DNA of 64,000 nucleotides from Portunus trituberculatus (taxonomy: Eukaryota > Arthropoda > Malacostraca > Decapoda > Portunidae), in contig NC_059276.1 of NCBI RefSeq assembly GCF_017591435.1, positions 4,404,911 through 4,468,910 on the forward strand, given 5' to 3'. Positions 22,966-33,754 of this stretch are shown in pieces. Each line of letters starts with the position of its first letter. Position 1 is the stretch's first letter. The notes under the pieces are model-generated. The model was not told the origin of the DNA and searched no databases. It was given only the letters and a program-made list of their open reading frames with translations. The position numbers were made by a program, and so were the translations under genes.

Positions 22966-23257
22966 TCACTGTTTGATCTGCTGCAGTCTCTGTGTGCTCA
23001 GAGCTCATTATTTGATCTTGGGATAGGTCTGATGTCACAACTCGAATTACATGTACCTACTCTCTGCTTTGTGAAAGGCTATTTTGTTCCTTTTGTGTCA
23101 CTCTTGTGTTTTTGTAAGGCTATTTTGTTCCTTTTTTTCATGTTGTGGAATAATGTTTATTATGCATGTGTGTGTATTAATTTGGGGTTTCTATTTTCTT
23201 TTCCTTATGTATGTAGCAGAATGATTTAACATAGGTACTCTAAATACCACCTATACA

Positions 23258-23344
<87 letters not shown>

Positions 23345-26300
23345 TTCCCTCTCTCTCTCTCTCCACCAGGATCTGTTTCTCACCACTGTCAGAGGACCAA
23401 GCCTCAAGGGAGCTTGGCGAGAGAATGACAGTGATGTTGCTTCCCAGTGCACAGAGTCACGCCCTCACACGAGACACACCCATCTGTGCCCAAGCCCTCA
23501 GGGTGGTGCTCAGGGGTCTGTACCTTCCAGACTTTAGTACACAGGATCTGGGAGATTATGTTATCCTGCCTCTGTACTCTTTAGATAAGTTTGTTTATAT
23601 GTGCTGGATTTGTATTGAGACAAGTAATTTTGTAGTGATTTATATTTGAAATTCATACTGATCCTTTACAGTACAGGACTTGAAATGAGCATAGGCTATA
23701 TTGTCAAGTTTCCATGTCTACATTTTATCCAAGCTTGTTTATGTACAGCCTCTGCATCAATGTATATAATTATCACCTCAATCTGAGAGGCATATAAGAT
23801 TCTCATTCTCACATTTCGTTGTCTCCATACTTGTTTTTTTATCCAAGCTAGTTTATAAGTCTTCAATATTCCTTGCATGTACAGCCTCCTTATCAAACTA
23901 AATAACCAATACTTTAATCTAAGAAGCATAAAATTCTCCTTCTACTGCTCCTACAGATGAGATGATGAAGGGAGTGGAGCCTGGCCAGGTCCTTGAAGCC
24001 ACAGTGATGGTGTCTCCCCAGAAGCTGCCACATTTTCCCTCCCTGGAGGCTATGTATGTGCATCCACCCAAACCCCTGCTGCCTCCTCCCACCCTTCCCC
24101 CAGTGTTCAGGTTAAAACAGTTAAATATATCAGCAGTATTTGTATGACTTTGTTCTTTTTATGGGTTTCTTTTCTTTTTTGTATTCCTCTTTCACTTCCC
24201 TTCTCTCACTTTCTTCTACCTAATCTTTCATAAATGTTAAGTATTATTATATCTGAAAGCCCTTAGTCTATCTGTCAGTAATCTATAATGTATCTACACA
24301 CATATCTGTCTCTGTCAAATACACCTCACAAATCAAATACATGAAGCTCAACTGTAACACAACATACTTGAGTTTTGCAATGAAGAAAGTCCAACTTTTG
24401 AGAGACTCACAGTAGCTACCTACCTTGTGTTATCAGGAGCTTGGTGTCGGACAGGCAGTCATCACCATGGTCTCTCGTCCTCACACTGGCCTACATGTTT
24501 GCTAGCTCTGTAACCCAGCCGGCACCTTCCACTCCCTCAAGCTGGCACTGCTGCTGTCCCTTGCTTCCTGCTCCACTAAGAAAGTAAGATACAAAGCAAG
24601 ATTGAAAACTTACTGGAAAGCATATTAGTAAATGCTTTCATGTATTTTTTTCTGCTCCTAATAGGTTCTTATGGGTGTTATTAAGGGTTGTCAGTGTGTT
24701 TTTATAGTGGTGGTGATCGGGTAACAAGAATTCTGTTTCATAAATAGGGAAAACACTGATGACAACATGGCTAATGATCTCTATAGCCTTTGAAAATGAC
24801 AGAACAATATACTGCCAATAACTTACAATATTCATTCACTTTCATCTTTGTGGTCTTTGAATATGGTAAGAGAGACAAAAAGACTGAATACAAAACAATT
24901 CTTAAAAACTTGTACTCATTCTTATGCTCACCTCAGGCAGGGTTAGCAGTCCTTGCTGTGGGCACCAACACCACAGTACTACTTCGTCTGCTGTGGTGGT
25001 GTGCCCGCTACGCCCCACACAGCATGGTCCACTCCTCTCTTGATCCTGTGACAGCCTCCTGCACCAGAGAGTCTGATGGGGCGCTGTGGGTGCAGGGCGG
25101 GTCTCTCCTGCTGGCGCGTGGAGGTGTCTGTGTCCTTGGGGAGTTTTCAAAGTTCAAGAAGGATGTTCGGAGGAAGGTTTGCAGAGGTGAGGCTGCGGTG
25201 GTAGTGCTGGTAGTGGTTGTTGTTGTTTTGCTGGTGATTTATGTTTGTTGATGCTACATGTAGGTGTCTGATTAGGAGGTTGTAATGATGTTTAATAATG
25301 TATGCATAAAGTACCTACATAAGCCCTAGAGATAGAAGGACCAATGTCAAAAAATGGCCGATTGTTGATAAGCACACCACTAAACTAGAAAATTGTCAGT
25401 CTATCAGTGCTATAATGGCCAATGTCGTCCATGCATCCGGGGAGCTACAATGGTGCTCATTTGTTGTAATTACCTGATAGTTAATAAAGGATGCGATATT
25501 TCATACGCACTTTTCTCGAAACTTAGATTTTTTTACATTGGCCCTTAGAGTTTTGTCCTAGATTAATCTTGAAAACTAGGCAGTATTTCTACCTTATTTA
25601 CATGATAAGCTCCAGTAAAGTATCTACATTCCTATTTCACAAGTAAAATATTGTAAATTGAAGTGAAGTATACCTACATCTTAACCTCATACCTAAGATA
25701 AACTCATCTAAACTGCCCACATACAAGATAAACTCAACTGAATTCTATAAAACACAAAACTAAAATCAAAACTCCACCACTATCCACACAAAACACATTC
25801 CCTGCCAGTATTGGAGAGTGGAGTGGTGCAGGTGGATTGCAGTGCCCGTCACCACCACCACACAGGCCCCTCCCTCACCTACCCCCTCCGTGCCACTGCC
25901 TGGGCCTGCTACGACCCCGCCAGTGCCAAAGCCTCAGCAGCAATGGAGACTGAGGATAATTTTCTACATGTACCACTGGGAGATCTCACTAAATCCATTA
26001 CTGAGTGGGTGTCTGTGTGTCTGAGTGTTTTTGTATCTCCATTACTACAAGATGTTCTTGTTTTATGTTGATACAGTGAGCTATGAATGTATCTTTTAGC
26101 CATTTCAGTGCTTTATTTATATGTTTCTTTAATTGTAGCCAACTCTAAGGCATTTTGTAATTGTTCTACAGCTGCCTCTAAGCACTGTACTAACTAAACA
26201 TCAAATAACCAGCTTTTTTAGTCCCTTTTCTCTTTCTAAATCTTACCTAACTTTACCTAACCTAACCTAATTCAAGAGAGATAACATATTAGATCAACAC

Positions 26301-28170
26301 AATACCTCTACTAATATCCTGTGTGTGTCCCTGAAATATTGCCATGATAGAGGAGTGGTGTGTGTTCCTGCAGTGTGTTTGGCCTGGTGGTGTACACTGA
26401 GACGCCTGGTGGAGAGTGTGAGAAGGAGGCGGAGGAGGTGATTGCTTTCCACACACTGCTGGCCGCCATGTCTCCCTCCTCCTCTTCCTCTGAGGACTTG
26501 TTGCTTCCTGAGGACCAAATGATTCAGGTGAGGTATAGAGTTACCTTTTTTCCATTCTTTTCTATGTAAGAGGAGAAATCTGGCCAAGAGCAACAAAAAC
26601 GATAAAACAAAGAGGCCCACTTAGATGCCAGTACCCGAACAGGTCCAAGAAGGTTAGCCAAAGAATGGGATAAATGTCTTGAAAGCTTCTGCCGCCATGG
26701 TACAGTGGAACCATGCGTGCTTTGGGGTCCGAGGGGTCTCCAAGCACACAGGTTCGAATCCTGTCCACAGTCTGAGTGTAGGTTGGGGTTCTTCACTGGG
26801 AGCAAGGGTATCCTAGTGGGTGGGCTTTGAGATAGGAGGTACCCCAAAAAGTATTCCCTTTAGCCCATAAATTCCCGTGAAAAGCCCACATGGTATAAAT
26901 AAAATAAATAAAAAAAAGAATAGGTTCAGGTCATAGGAAGATGGAAGTACAGAAAAATAAAGACCCTCTGAGGTCCCAGTCCCTAAAAAATGAAAACAAA
27001 ATGGGACTCCTTGGCTGGTGTAGGAGTCATCATATTATTTATTTATTGCACACTAACCTTGCAGTATCTGAGGATGGTAAGGAACGTGGCAGTGGAGTTC
27101 AGCCCCACAGCAGAGAGGCTCATCAGAGGTTACTATGTGGCCACCAGACGGCTACGAGGAGACTGTATGCAACAGGGGTCTCTTGTCCCTGTCACTGCCA
27201 TACACACTCTGTAGGTCCCTTGGCTAAACACCTGGTGCTCTTATGGCTGGGATGAGTCTTGGGTTTTAAAACATATGAGTTTGGCAATATAAGGGAAGTT
27301 AGGCATATAAACAAAGGAATTTCATGGGGCCTATCTATTTCCAGTGCTGAGACATATGATCTACCTATTTTCACTTGCTATTCTCAGCCTCAATCTAATC
27401 TTCTGCCTTGGATTACTGTTTTAATTCGTATTCCTGCATCCTCCATCATTCCTTCTGGTATAGTAAGGCTATGTTCTCACTTTTTATGGGTTAATGCAGA
27501 AATTTTCACAAGTACTTAATAAGTCTTGGGTTTTAAAGCACATGAGTATAGAAATATAAGGGAAGTTAAGCATATAATTATGTAAACAAGGGAATTTCAT
27601 GAGATCTACCTATTTCCAGTGCTAAGATATATGATCTACTTATTTCCACTTGTTATTCTCAGCCTCAATCTAATCTTCTACCTAGGATTACTGTTTTAAT
27701 TTGTATTCCTGCATCCTCCATCATTCTTTCTGGTATAGTAAGGCTGTGTTCTCAATCTTTATGGGTTAATGCAGAAATTTTCACAAGTACTCAACTGTTT
27801 TCATGACTAGTTGTACCTGTAATTCTCATTTCCTACTTTCCATCATAGACAATTATACAACACTAATGTCTATTGCAATCAACATTAAGTAAATCAAGTA
27901 TGTATGCTACTAAACTTCATTATTTCTTGCTATTTCCCATACCTTCTGCATCAATGACAACACAACACTTTCTCACCACCAGCACTCAGGTTGCCTCCAG
28001 TCATGCCCGCCTGGCTCTGCGCACCACCGTGGAGGGCTGGGATGCTGCCGCTGCTGTGTTGCTGTGTGAGGAAGCCTTAGCAGCACACTCTGGCTACTCA
28101 CTTCTTCAAGTCACTCCGACACCACACCTCTCACCCAATGCTGATCTTCATACTCTTGTGGGCAGGAAGG

Positions 28171-28206
<36 letters not shown>

Positions 28207-29336
28207 GTTTTTTTTTTTTTTTTTTTTTTACGTAGGGAAGAAGGCCAGCCAAGGGCAAAAAAAGTGCATTTAGAGGGAGGTTTCAAGACATTTATCCCAT
28301 TCTTTTGGCTAATTCTCTTGACCCTGTTTGGGGAATTGCATCTCAGTGGGCCTTTTTGTTGATTATTTTGTTGCCCTTGGCTTTCACACCTTACACCACC
28401 AAAAACAAGAAAAATTTGGACTGGTCTTATTTGAACTACTTTGAAGAGCCACAGATATTATTTTTGTAATTTTCATTGTTATTTTCACATTTCTAATACA
28501 GATTCATCGTTAAACTTTCCCTACAATTGTGGAAATATATTAAAAAACCAACAGTAACTTTCACAATGCCCTCTTCATGAATCAAAATGATATGCAAGTG
28601 TTTGAGAAGGCGATCTCATAAATAGAGATGATTTTGGGGGACATCATTGTCATTTTTCACCTTTATAATACATACCCATTGTTAAGCTTTCCTTAGAAAT
28701 GTGGAATAAACATGAAAACCACCAGCAAGATAATATGCAAGTGTTTGAGAATGCTGTCTTATGATAATCTCTTAGGTGAGGCTGAAAAAAGTATTTAATG
28801 TCCAGTAAATATTGTGTTCTTAGTTAAATTAGGGAGGCAGTAGCGTAGTAGATAAGGTGGTGTGTGGGATCGGGCAGACATCCACGTGTAGGTTCAAATC
28901 CCATCACATACCACCTTGATACTTTGCCATTTGTCGAGTGGTTTAGATTTACCTACATGTCACCATGATACCCAGGTTCTAGGAGGTTACACCAAAAATG
29001 CACTTGGATGGTGATATGGGTACCACTATGAGAAAAAATTGCCTGCGCCACTAATGGGCAGAAGCTTAACAGCGCTTCCCACATAAACTCTTCAAGTATG
29101 CCTACAGGCGCTATAGGCCATAACATAAAATAAATAAACAAATAAATAAAATAAAAGCATTCCCACTTCACAATATATAACAGGAACAAAATTTAAAGCA
29201 CCTCTTACATCATACTTTTACTCTGTACTATAACTATCAATATTTTTTTCAGAATGACGAACGTATGGCCAGATTTCAAAAGACACTGGAGGATTTCATT
29301 AGCACTCACACTGGGGACATTCCTGGAGCCCTCTAA
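17822..29336 (+). CDS. MCMDC2: MCMDC2 (minichromosome maintenance domain-containing 2), with one frameshift
   Basis: Coding exons: 17822-17996, 18357-18691, 18921-19087, 22786-22908, 23370-23515, 23957-24110, 24437-24583, 24937-25186, 25809-26004, 26374-26527, 27065-27210, 27983-28169, 29253-29336. All junction phases agree except that exon 7 is one base short. Allowing for that base the product is about 754 residues, versus about 680 in mammals. Seen features: a split zinc ribbon (CSNPGC near 232 and CRIC near 267); a degenerate Walker A region (AVGTNTT near 423); a Walker B relic GGVCVLGEF (478-486) where the usual Asp is Gly, as in other MCMDC2; and C-terminal blocks ERLIRGYY.ATRR and SSHARL.LR typical of the family. 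MCMDC2 acts in meiotic recombination (related to Drosophila mei-217/mei-218). The indel falls in ACCCAG at 24,512-24,518. Without the missing base translation stops at the third codon of exon 8, near residue 418, so this is a null allele or a base error. Confidence 0.92.
19557..19643. repeat. (TAG)n followed by (CA)n
   Basis: A 47-base GTA array followed by an imperfect CA array, in MCMDC2 intron 3. Confidence 0.95.
20187..20194. promoter_or_regulatory. CRE palindrome TGACGTCA in MCMDC2 intron 3
   Basis: Perfect 8 bp site about 155 bases before a good ATG context (ACAACATGGCGG, ATG at 20,349). It may belong to an internal promoter; this is inference. Confidence 0.35.
20349..20567 (+). CDS. 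Possible first exon of a small nested gene
   Basis: An ATG in a strong context (ACAACATGGCGG) opens a Pro/Ser-rich N-terminus (NTPAPPTSPPLPDSSAG) followed by two hydrophobic stretches, and reaches a perfect donor GAG|GTGAGT at 20,567. No downstream exon could be assigned before MCMDC2 exon 4. I do not recognise the protein. It lies in the 3.7 kb MCMDC2 intron 3 on the same strand and could be an alternative first exon or chance. Confidence 0.2.
21285..21292. promoter_or_regulatory. CRE palindrome beside a GC box in MCMDC2 intron 3
   Basis: TGACGTCA followed seven bases later by GGGCGG, within a locally GC-rich patch (21,240-21,330). This looks like core promoter sequence within an intron. 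Use is inferred. Confidence 0.4.
21671..21880 (-). other. Possible - strand first exon in MCMDC2 intron 3
   Basis: The - strand reads from a CpG-rich start (CGCGGCATTGGCGCC) to a consensus donor ATTG|GTAAGTGAC at 21,671. One frame is open for about 40 codons up to the donor and includes GGSLVPGLEGQELLLMTANN. No partner exon was found, and the only in-frame ATG is near the donor. Unrecognised. Confidence 0.2.
21931..22170. repeat. (TC)n and (GT)n microsatellites
   Basis: A TC array at 21,931-21,957 and a GT array at 22,128-22,170 followed by a short TTG array, in MCMDC2 intron 3. Confidence 0.95.
22937..23018 (-). mobile_element. Partial SINE family 1 copy (3' end, inverted) with GT tail
   Basis: A GT array followed by CACTGTTTGATCTGCTGCAG and GAGCTCATTA matches the reverse complement of the body of the SINE at 11,182-11,473, with an internal deletion. 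It sits in MCMDC2 intron 4. Confidence 0.65.
23261..23362. repeat. (TC)n microsatellite forming the polypyrimidine tract of MCMDC2 exon 5
   Basis: About 100 bases of nearly pure TC end seven bases before the CCACCAG acceptor used by the exon starting at 23,370. Confidence 0.95.
24512..24518 (+). other. MCMDC2: Frameshift site in MCMDC2 exon 7
   Basis: Before this point the frame gives LAYMFASSV; after it, family-like sequence (AGTFHSLKLALLLSL) is found only in the next frame. The exon is 147 bases, where flanking phases require 148. The simplest explanation is one C lost from a CCCC run. Confidence 0.85.
26564..26985 (-). mobile_element. LINE 3' fragment interrupted by a SINE
   Basis: 26,564-26,690 and 26,920-26,985 are the two halves of a fragment related to 51,520-51,705 (GGATAAATGTCTTGAAA on one side, CATAGGAAGATGGAAGTACAG on the other). 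The SINE at 26,691-26,919 lies between them. All of it sits in the MCMDC2 intron between 26,528 and 27,064. Confidence 0.6.
26691..26919 (+). mobile_element. tRNA-derived SINE (family 2)
   Basis: The head has A-box TGGTACAGTGG and a perfect B-box GGTTCGAATCC, with acceptor-like pairing, then a body ending in (AAAT)n. Other copies lie at 38,061-38,260 (-) and 44,659-44,881 (+). The long spacer between the A and B boxes suggests a tRNA with a long variable arm (Ser or Leu type) as ancestor. Confidence 0.8.
27256..27800. repeat. ~270 bp tandem duplication
   Basis: Two copies of a ~270 bp unit, both starting GTCTTGGGTTTTAAA and ending AATTTTCACAAGTACT, with modest divergence, in the MCMDC2 intron after 27,210. 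Confidence 0.9.
28170..28229. repeat. (GT)n plus T run at a splice donor
   Basis: The GT array starts at the donor of MCMDC2 exon 12 (AAG|GTGTGTGCG) and is followed by about 20 T. Confidence 0.9.
28240..28385 (+). mobile_element. LINE 3' fragment
   Basis: Carries GAGGTTTCAAGACATTTATC, GGCTAATTCTCTTGACC and TTGCCCTTGGC, matching the sequence at 10,446-10,690 in the same orientation. Located in the last MCMDC2 intron. Confidence 0.55.
28829..29157 (+). mobile_element. tRNA-derived SINE (family 3)
   Basis: A perfect B-box GGTTCAAATCC about 45 bases after an A-box-like TAGCGTAGTAG, a ~200 base body and an (AAAT/AAAC)n tail. It is distinct in sequence from families 1 and 2. Located in the last MCMDC2 intron, about 95 bases before the last exon. 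Confidence 0.7.
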
Positions 29337-29439
29337 GCCCCACCAGGGCCTCAGGGAACCCATAGGCACTCCTTACTAATGACGTACTGTGCTGTGACAA
29401 ACTGGCTACAAAAATGTTGAGTTTGAATGTTCACTTGTA

Positions 29440-29722
29440 TTTTCAAGGAAGGTAAGTTGAATTAATTGGACAGTCTTTACTTTATTTTGTGAGAATGTGG
29501 TTTTATATTCTGACTTCAGCCTTCCATGTGTATTGTCTATTACTGATTGTGACAAATTAGATATAAAATATGTTTAGTTGTATTCTCAAGGAATCTTAGT
29601 TGAATTAATTGGATGGTCTTTACTTTATTTTGTGTGAGATTGTGGTTTTATTACCTGACTTCAGCCTTCCATGTATGCTGTTTATTACTGATTGTGACAA
29701 ATTAGTTATAAAATACATTTAG
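29440..29722. repeat. ~138 bp tandem duplication in the presumed MCMDC2 3' UTR
   Basis: Two copies share TTGAATTAATTGGA, GTCTTTACTTTATTTTGTG and TACTGATTGTGACAAATTAG. Confidence 0.85.
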
Positions 29723-29834
29723 TTAAGTCCATTTAAGTTCCCTAATCATCTTGTTATTTAACTGTATGAAATTAAATATGTACTTGGGAATCAGGCAACC
29801 AGTGTTTTTATCTTTCCCTCAAGCAGCCAGGCAG

Positions 29835-30180
29835 TCACGTGATAGTAGTACGAATGTGTTAATAAGAGCATGAATGAAATGAATGATAGATGAATGTAAG
29901 AAAGGAATCATGGGATGGAAGAGTGAATGTGTTAGTAAGAGTATGAATGAAATAAGTGATGTAAAGATGAATGTGAGTAAGGAATGAAATAGATCTGTAA
30001 ATGTGTAAGAGTACGGATTAAATAAAGGATGGACAAACGTGAGTACGAAATAATAGAAGTGTGAATGTGTTAGTAGGAACATGAAAGAGATAAGTGATGG
30101 ATGACTGTAAGGAATAATGGAAAAGAAAAGTGAAAAGAAGTGTGAATGTGTCAGTAAGAGTATAAACGAGATGAGATGTA
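29835..30180. repeat. Degenerate minisatellite, ~70-80 bp unit
   Basis: GAATGTGTTAGTAAGAGTATGAATGAAAT recurs four or five times with drift, each followed by a GATG.ATG..AGGAAT motif. Confidence 0.7.
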
Positions 30181-30708
30181 GAATGTTAGATAAAAATGAG
30201 TGTAAGCATGGAAGAAAAGTTGTACATATGACTAAATGCAGAGAAATTGTAGATGGAATAGATGTTAAGAGTTAAATATGTGTGCTGAAGGAATAATAGT
30301 TGTATGCATGACTAAGAGTACCTGGCAATAAAGAACTCTAGATCTCCATGAAAAGTGTGGCTGTATCTAGTCCATTAACTGTTTGGAGATGCCTAGAAAA
30401 GGGAATGACTGATGTAATAAGAATAAATGCAATGTGGAGAGATCGGAGAATATACATACTCTAATAATACCTGAAACTTAAATATAAAATGAGGATAATG
30501 AAAATCTATGCATTACGACAATCATTTATGGAGCAACATGATAAAGTACACAATAAATTATCAGATGGACCAAAAAAATATCATTGCTTCCATACAACAT
30601 TAAAAAAAAGAAAACTGAGGCTGGGAATATATACAAAATCAATTTCTCTATACAATTTTTACCTTAGTTTTTACACAGGTTAGCACAACATGGCCAGAAG
30701 AGTCACCT

Positions 30709-31504
30709 TTACTCATCATTCTCATAGTCAGCTGGGTTCTTCCTCATGGTCTTGTGGTGAGCAGCCTCCACTGATGTATAAACCATGTATGCCATGATGA
30801 AGGCTGTAAGGAGATGGTAGGTTAGTGATGCTCTCTCTCTCTCTCTCTCTGCAACAGCTAATTAGTTGACAAAAACCTTCCTTTCTTCCTATAACATTAC
30901 AAAATCTCTCTCTCTCTGACTATTAAAATTTATACTCTTTCTCTTTTTTTTTTTCTCTCTTTCTGTTTACATGAGTGCATCAGAAGTTTGTTTCTCTCTT
31001 TCTCTTATTGGTATCATAATTTCTCCTCTTTTTCTCTGTCTCTCTATCTTTCAATAGTATAATTTTTCTCTCTTCTTTCTCTCAACGGACTCACAATTCT
31101 CTCTCTCTCTCTCACTTTCAACATACTTAATTCTCTCCCTCTCAAAACCCTCATAACTCTCTCAAAAACCTTACAATTCTCTCTATCCTTATCTTTCAAT
31201 CTGTCTTAACAACATATCAAATACCTCTCTCTCTCTCTCTCTCTAAACACCATCAAGACCATTCTCTCTCTCACTAAAGTAAACCAAAATTCTTTCTCTA
31301 AACACCACAGACCCTTTCCTTCTCTCTCTCTCTCTCTCTTTCTCACTCACGAGGGGCGATGCGCAGGACTTGAGACCGGAACCTCCTGAACATGTTAGGC
31401 ACGCCGCTGGTGAGGGCCCCAGCGAAGGCTCTCTGCTCGAAGGGGGACAGGGAATACTTGATGATCCCCCTCACATAGGCCAGCTCTCCGAATCCCTTAC
31501 CCAT
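30709..31504 (-). CDS. UQCRQ: Cytochrome b-c1 complex subunit 8 (ubiquinol-cytochrome c reductase subunit VIII)
   Basis: Two coding exons, 31504-31351 and 30803-30709, join in phase to give 82 residues, the same length as the human protein. The N-terminus (MGKGFGELAYVRGIIKYSLS) continues PFEQRAFAGALTSGVPN, then one membrane helix (about 53-68) and the family-typical C-terminus RKNPADYENDE. This small inner-membrane subunit of respiratory complex III lies near cytochrome b. It has no cleaved presequence, as in the family. The ATG at 31,504 matches the usual start. A 5' untranslated exon probably ends at 32,208. The intron between the exons is full of TC tracts. Confidence is high because every diagnostic block is present and intact. 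Confidence 0.95.
30831..31345. repeat. Scattered (TC)n tracts filling the UQCRQ intron
   Basis: At least eight TC runs of 10-22 bases, with decayed TC/TTC sequence between, occupy the only coding intron of UQCRQ. On the - strand this is a GA-rich intron starting right after the donor. Confidence 0.85.
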
Positions 31505-31700
31505 CTCTGTTGTGAGGGAAATATGGAGTGATTAATTACTATGGTTTGGTGTGTGTGTGTGTGTATGTTTAATAGTGGTTTTCTCTCTGTCTTTCTCTCT
31601 CTCTCACAATTTCTTCTCTGTCTCAATTATAAAGTAAGACAATTTGGGTCCTACTTCAAAAAAAAAAAAAAATGGAAAATTAACGTGTTTGTGTTTAATA

Positions 31701-31743
<43 letters not shown>

Positions 31744-32207
31744 ACGATTTTTCTGTCTCAATTATAAAGCAAGGCAATTTGAATCATACTTCTAAAAAAA
31801 TCACTATAAAATTAATAAATAAACCTAATAAACTTTAAAAAAAAAATATTATTGTTGTTGTTGTGAAAGGCAGAATACATAACAGAAATCATACTTAGGA
31901 AACAAAAATAAAATAAAGAAAATTACACAATACACGAATCCATGCATCTTAAAATTCTCAACCTACCACACACACACACACACGCACGCACACAAATCGA
32001 CCCCAAAAATATCACCTGACCGAATTAAAACCAAAACAGGGCTGATCCGGCGAAACTCAACACAATCCCTTACTTTTCACTTATATAAGCCTCTGATACC
32101 CTAATACCAACGCCCCCACCTTCCCCCTGATATTCCTGGTACGGTGGTTTAGTATGCGCCCCTGGGTGTGAGAGATAAGAGGAGAAAATAGGAAAATATT
32201 GACTTAC

Positions 32208-32260
32208 TGTCGGCGTGTGTGTTGCGTCACTGCCCAGCTGATCGTCTGCTAGCGAGAATC
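32208..32260 (-). other. UQCRQ: Probable UQCRQ 5' untranslated exon
   Basis: On the - strand, a locally GC-richer stretch (CGCTAGCAGACGATCAGCTG) runs to a good donor ACA|GTAAGT at 32,208. It is 0.7 kb upstream of the ATG exon, which lacks a promoter of its own. The 5' boundary is a guess. Confidence 0.4.
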
Positions 32261-32929
32261 TATAGTTTATTTAATGTTTTTTTAATTAATAAGGTAATAT
32301 ATGGTTTATTTCTAAGTATTTTACGTATTATAATGTTTTTGGTGCTTGTAAATTCATTTTTATTGATTTATTTCTTTAACTGAGCTTAAGTAACTACTTG
32401 ATAGCGAAAGCCTATAGTATTTATGATATTATTCAGTAAATAAGATAGAAAATTATTCATTTCATAGTATAGCATGTGATAATATGCTTCTGGTCCTTAT
32501 GGTGTTTGATTTTTTTTATTGAATAGTTTAAGTTACATCGGACAAGAGTTGTATTAAGACCGGGAAGTTTAAATCGCAAAGAGAGTAAGCATTATTTGTT
32601 TTCCTTTTTACGTGTTTTTGCAGAGCCTATGAAGACAATTCGTGCTAATAAGAATAATTCCACCTTAAATATATGTAGTGTAAGATATCGATCAATAATC
32701 CTTAGCTCTTGAGTCTCCCAAACAAGACAATATTAAGCCAGTCTTCCTTCTTCAGAAAAAAAGAAAAAGAAAAGAAAAAGTGACATCATCCAGTCTTCTC
32801 AAGTTCTCACGCTGCCCATAGACTCAGAAACGCCAGCAAAAATGTATGTAAAAAAAAGCCTCACTGAAATACAGTCTTTGTACCAGCAACTAAAGGATTC
32901 AACTGGTTTCATTTCTTTTATTGTCTCTC

Positions 32930-32952
<23 letters not shown>

Positions 32953-33017
<65 letters not shown>

Positions 33018-33042
33018 TTCGTTTCATCTTTCACTTTATTCT

Positions 33043-33092
<50 letters not shown>

Positions 33093-33125
33093 TCCTTTCT
33101 CTTCCTTTCTTTCTTTTCTCTCCCC

Positions 33126-33193
<68 letters not shown>
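32953..33193. repeat. Alternating (TC)n-(GA)n-(TC)n cluster
   Basis: TC at 32,953-33,014, GA at 33,044-33,089 and TC at 33,131-33,193. The arms are complementary and could form a large hairpin. Confidence 0.95.
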
Positions 33194-33196
<3 letters not shown>

Positions 33197-33517
33197 GTTT
33201 TTTGTAGTGAAGAGGTGAAAGACATGAACTTACTCGACTACCACTTCACTTCACTTCACTTCACTTACCAGCTCCAGGTTTGGTGGCTGAGTGAAACGAG
33301 TCTTCAGACAAAAGGTTCTTCATTGTAGACTTCATTAGTTCATACAAAGTAATTATACACTGAATGAGATTACCTTAACTGATAATTATGACAGGAAAAA
33401 TGTAAGACTTTCAAATGCACTTCATTAATACAATCATTCTTACGTAGCTAAATATTTCTACCTGTTTAACGTGACTTTTAACCTTGCAATACGGGAACTT
33501 CAGTAATAAAAATAATG

Positions 33518-33564
<47 letters not shown>

Positions 33565-33673
33565 TTTCGGTGACTCTTCAATTCACCACCGTTACCTCTA
33601 TCAGCAATCACCATTTAGTTCCAAAAAAAAACTTAATAGTGAAAATTGAATGAATAAATTATGAATAAATAAA

Positions 33674-33674
<1 letters not shown>

Positions 33675-33752
<78 letters not shown>
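33675..33752. repeat. (CA)n microsatellite
   Basis: CA array of about 78 bases, preceded at 33,507-33,562 by an AAT array. Confidence 0.97.

Positions 33753-33754
<2 letters not shown>

Larger units (their letters stand above)
29337..30708. other. MCMDC2 3' flank and UQCRQ 3' flank
   Basis: No gene seen. It contains a ~140 bp tandem duplication just after the MCMDC2 stop, a degenerate minisatellite and AT-rich DNA. The two genes end tail-to-tail here. Confidence 0.5.

Noticed and set aside
24512..24518. Programmed ribosomal frameshifting in MCMDC2
   Set aside because: No slippery heptamer with a downstream structure is evident and the family is not known to use it; a lost C in a short run is simpler.
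24511..24546. A tiny intron (GT at 24,510, AG at about 24,540) that would remove the MCMDC2 frameshift
   Set aside because: At about 30-36 bases it is below the size of normal introns here and would delete residues that match the family after the indel.
33131..33193. CRISPR-like or satellite array
   Set aside because: Simple dinucleotide repeats with no spacers; the host is eukaryotic.
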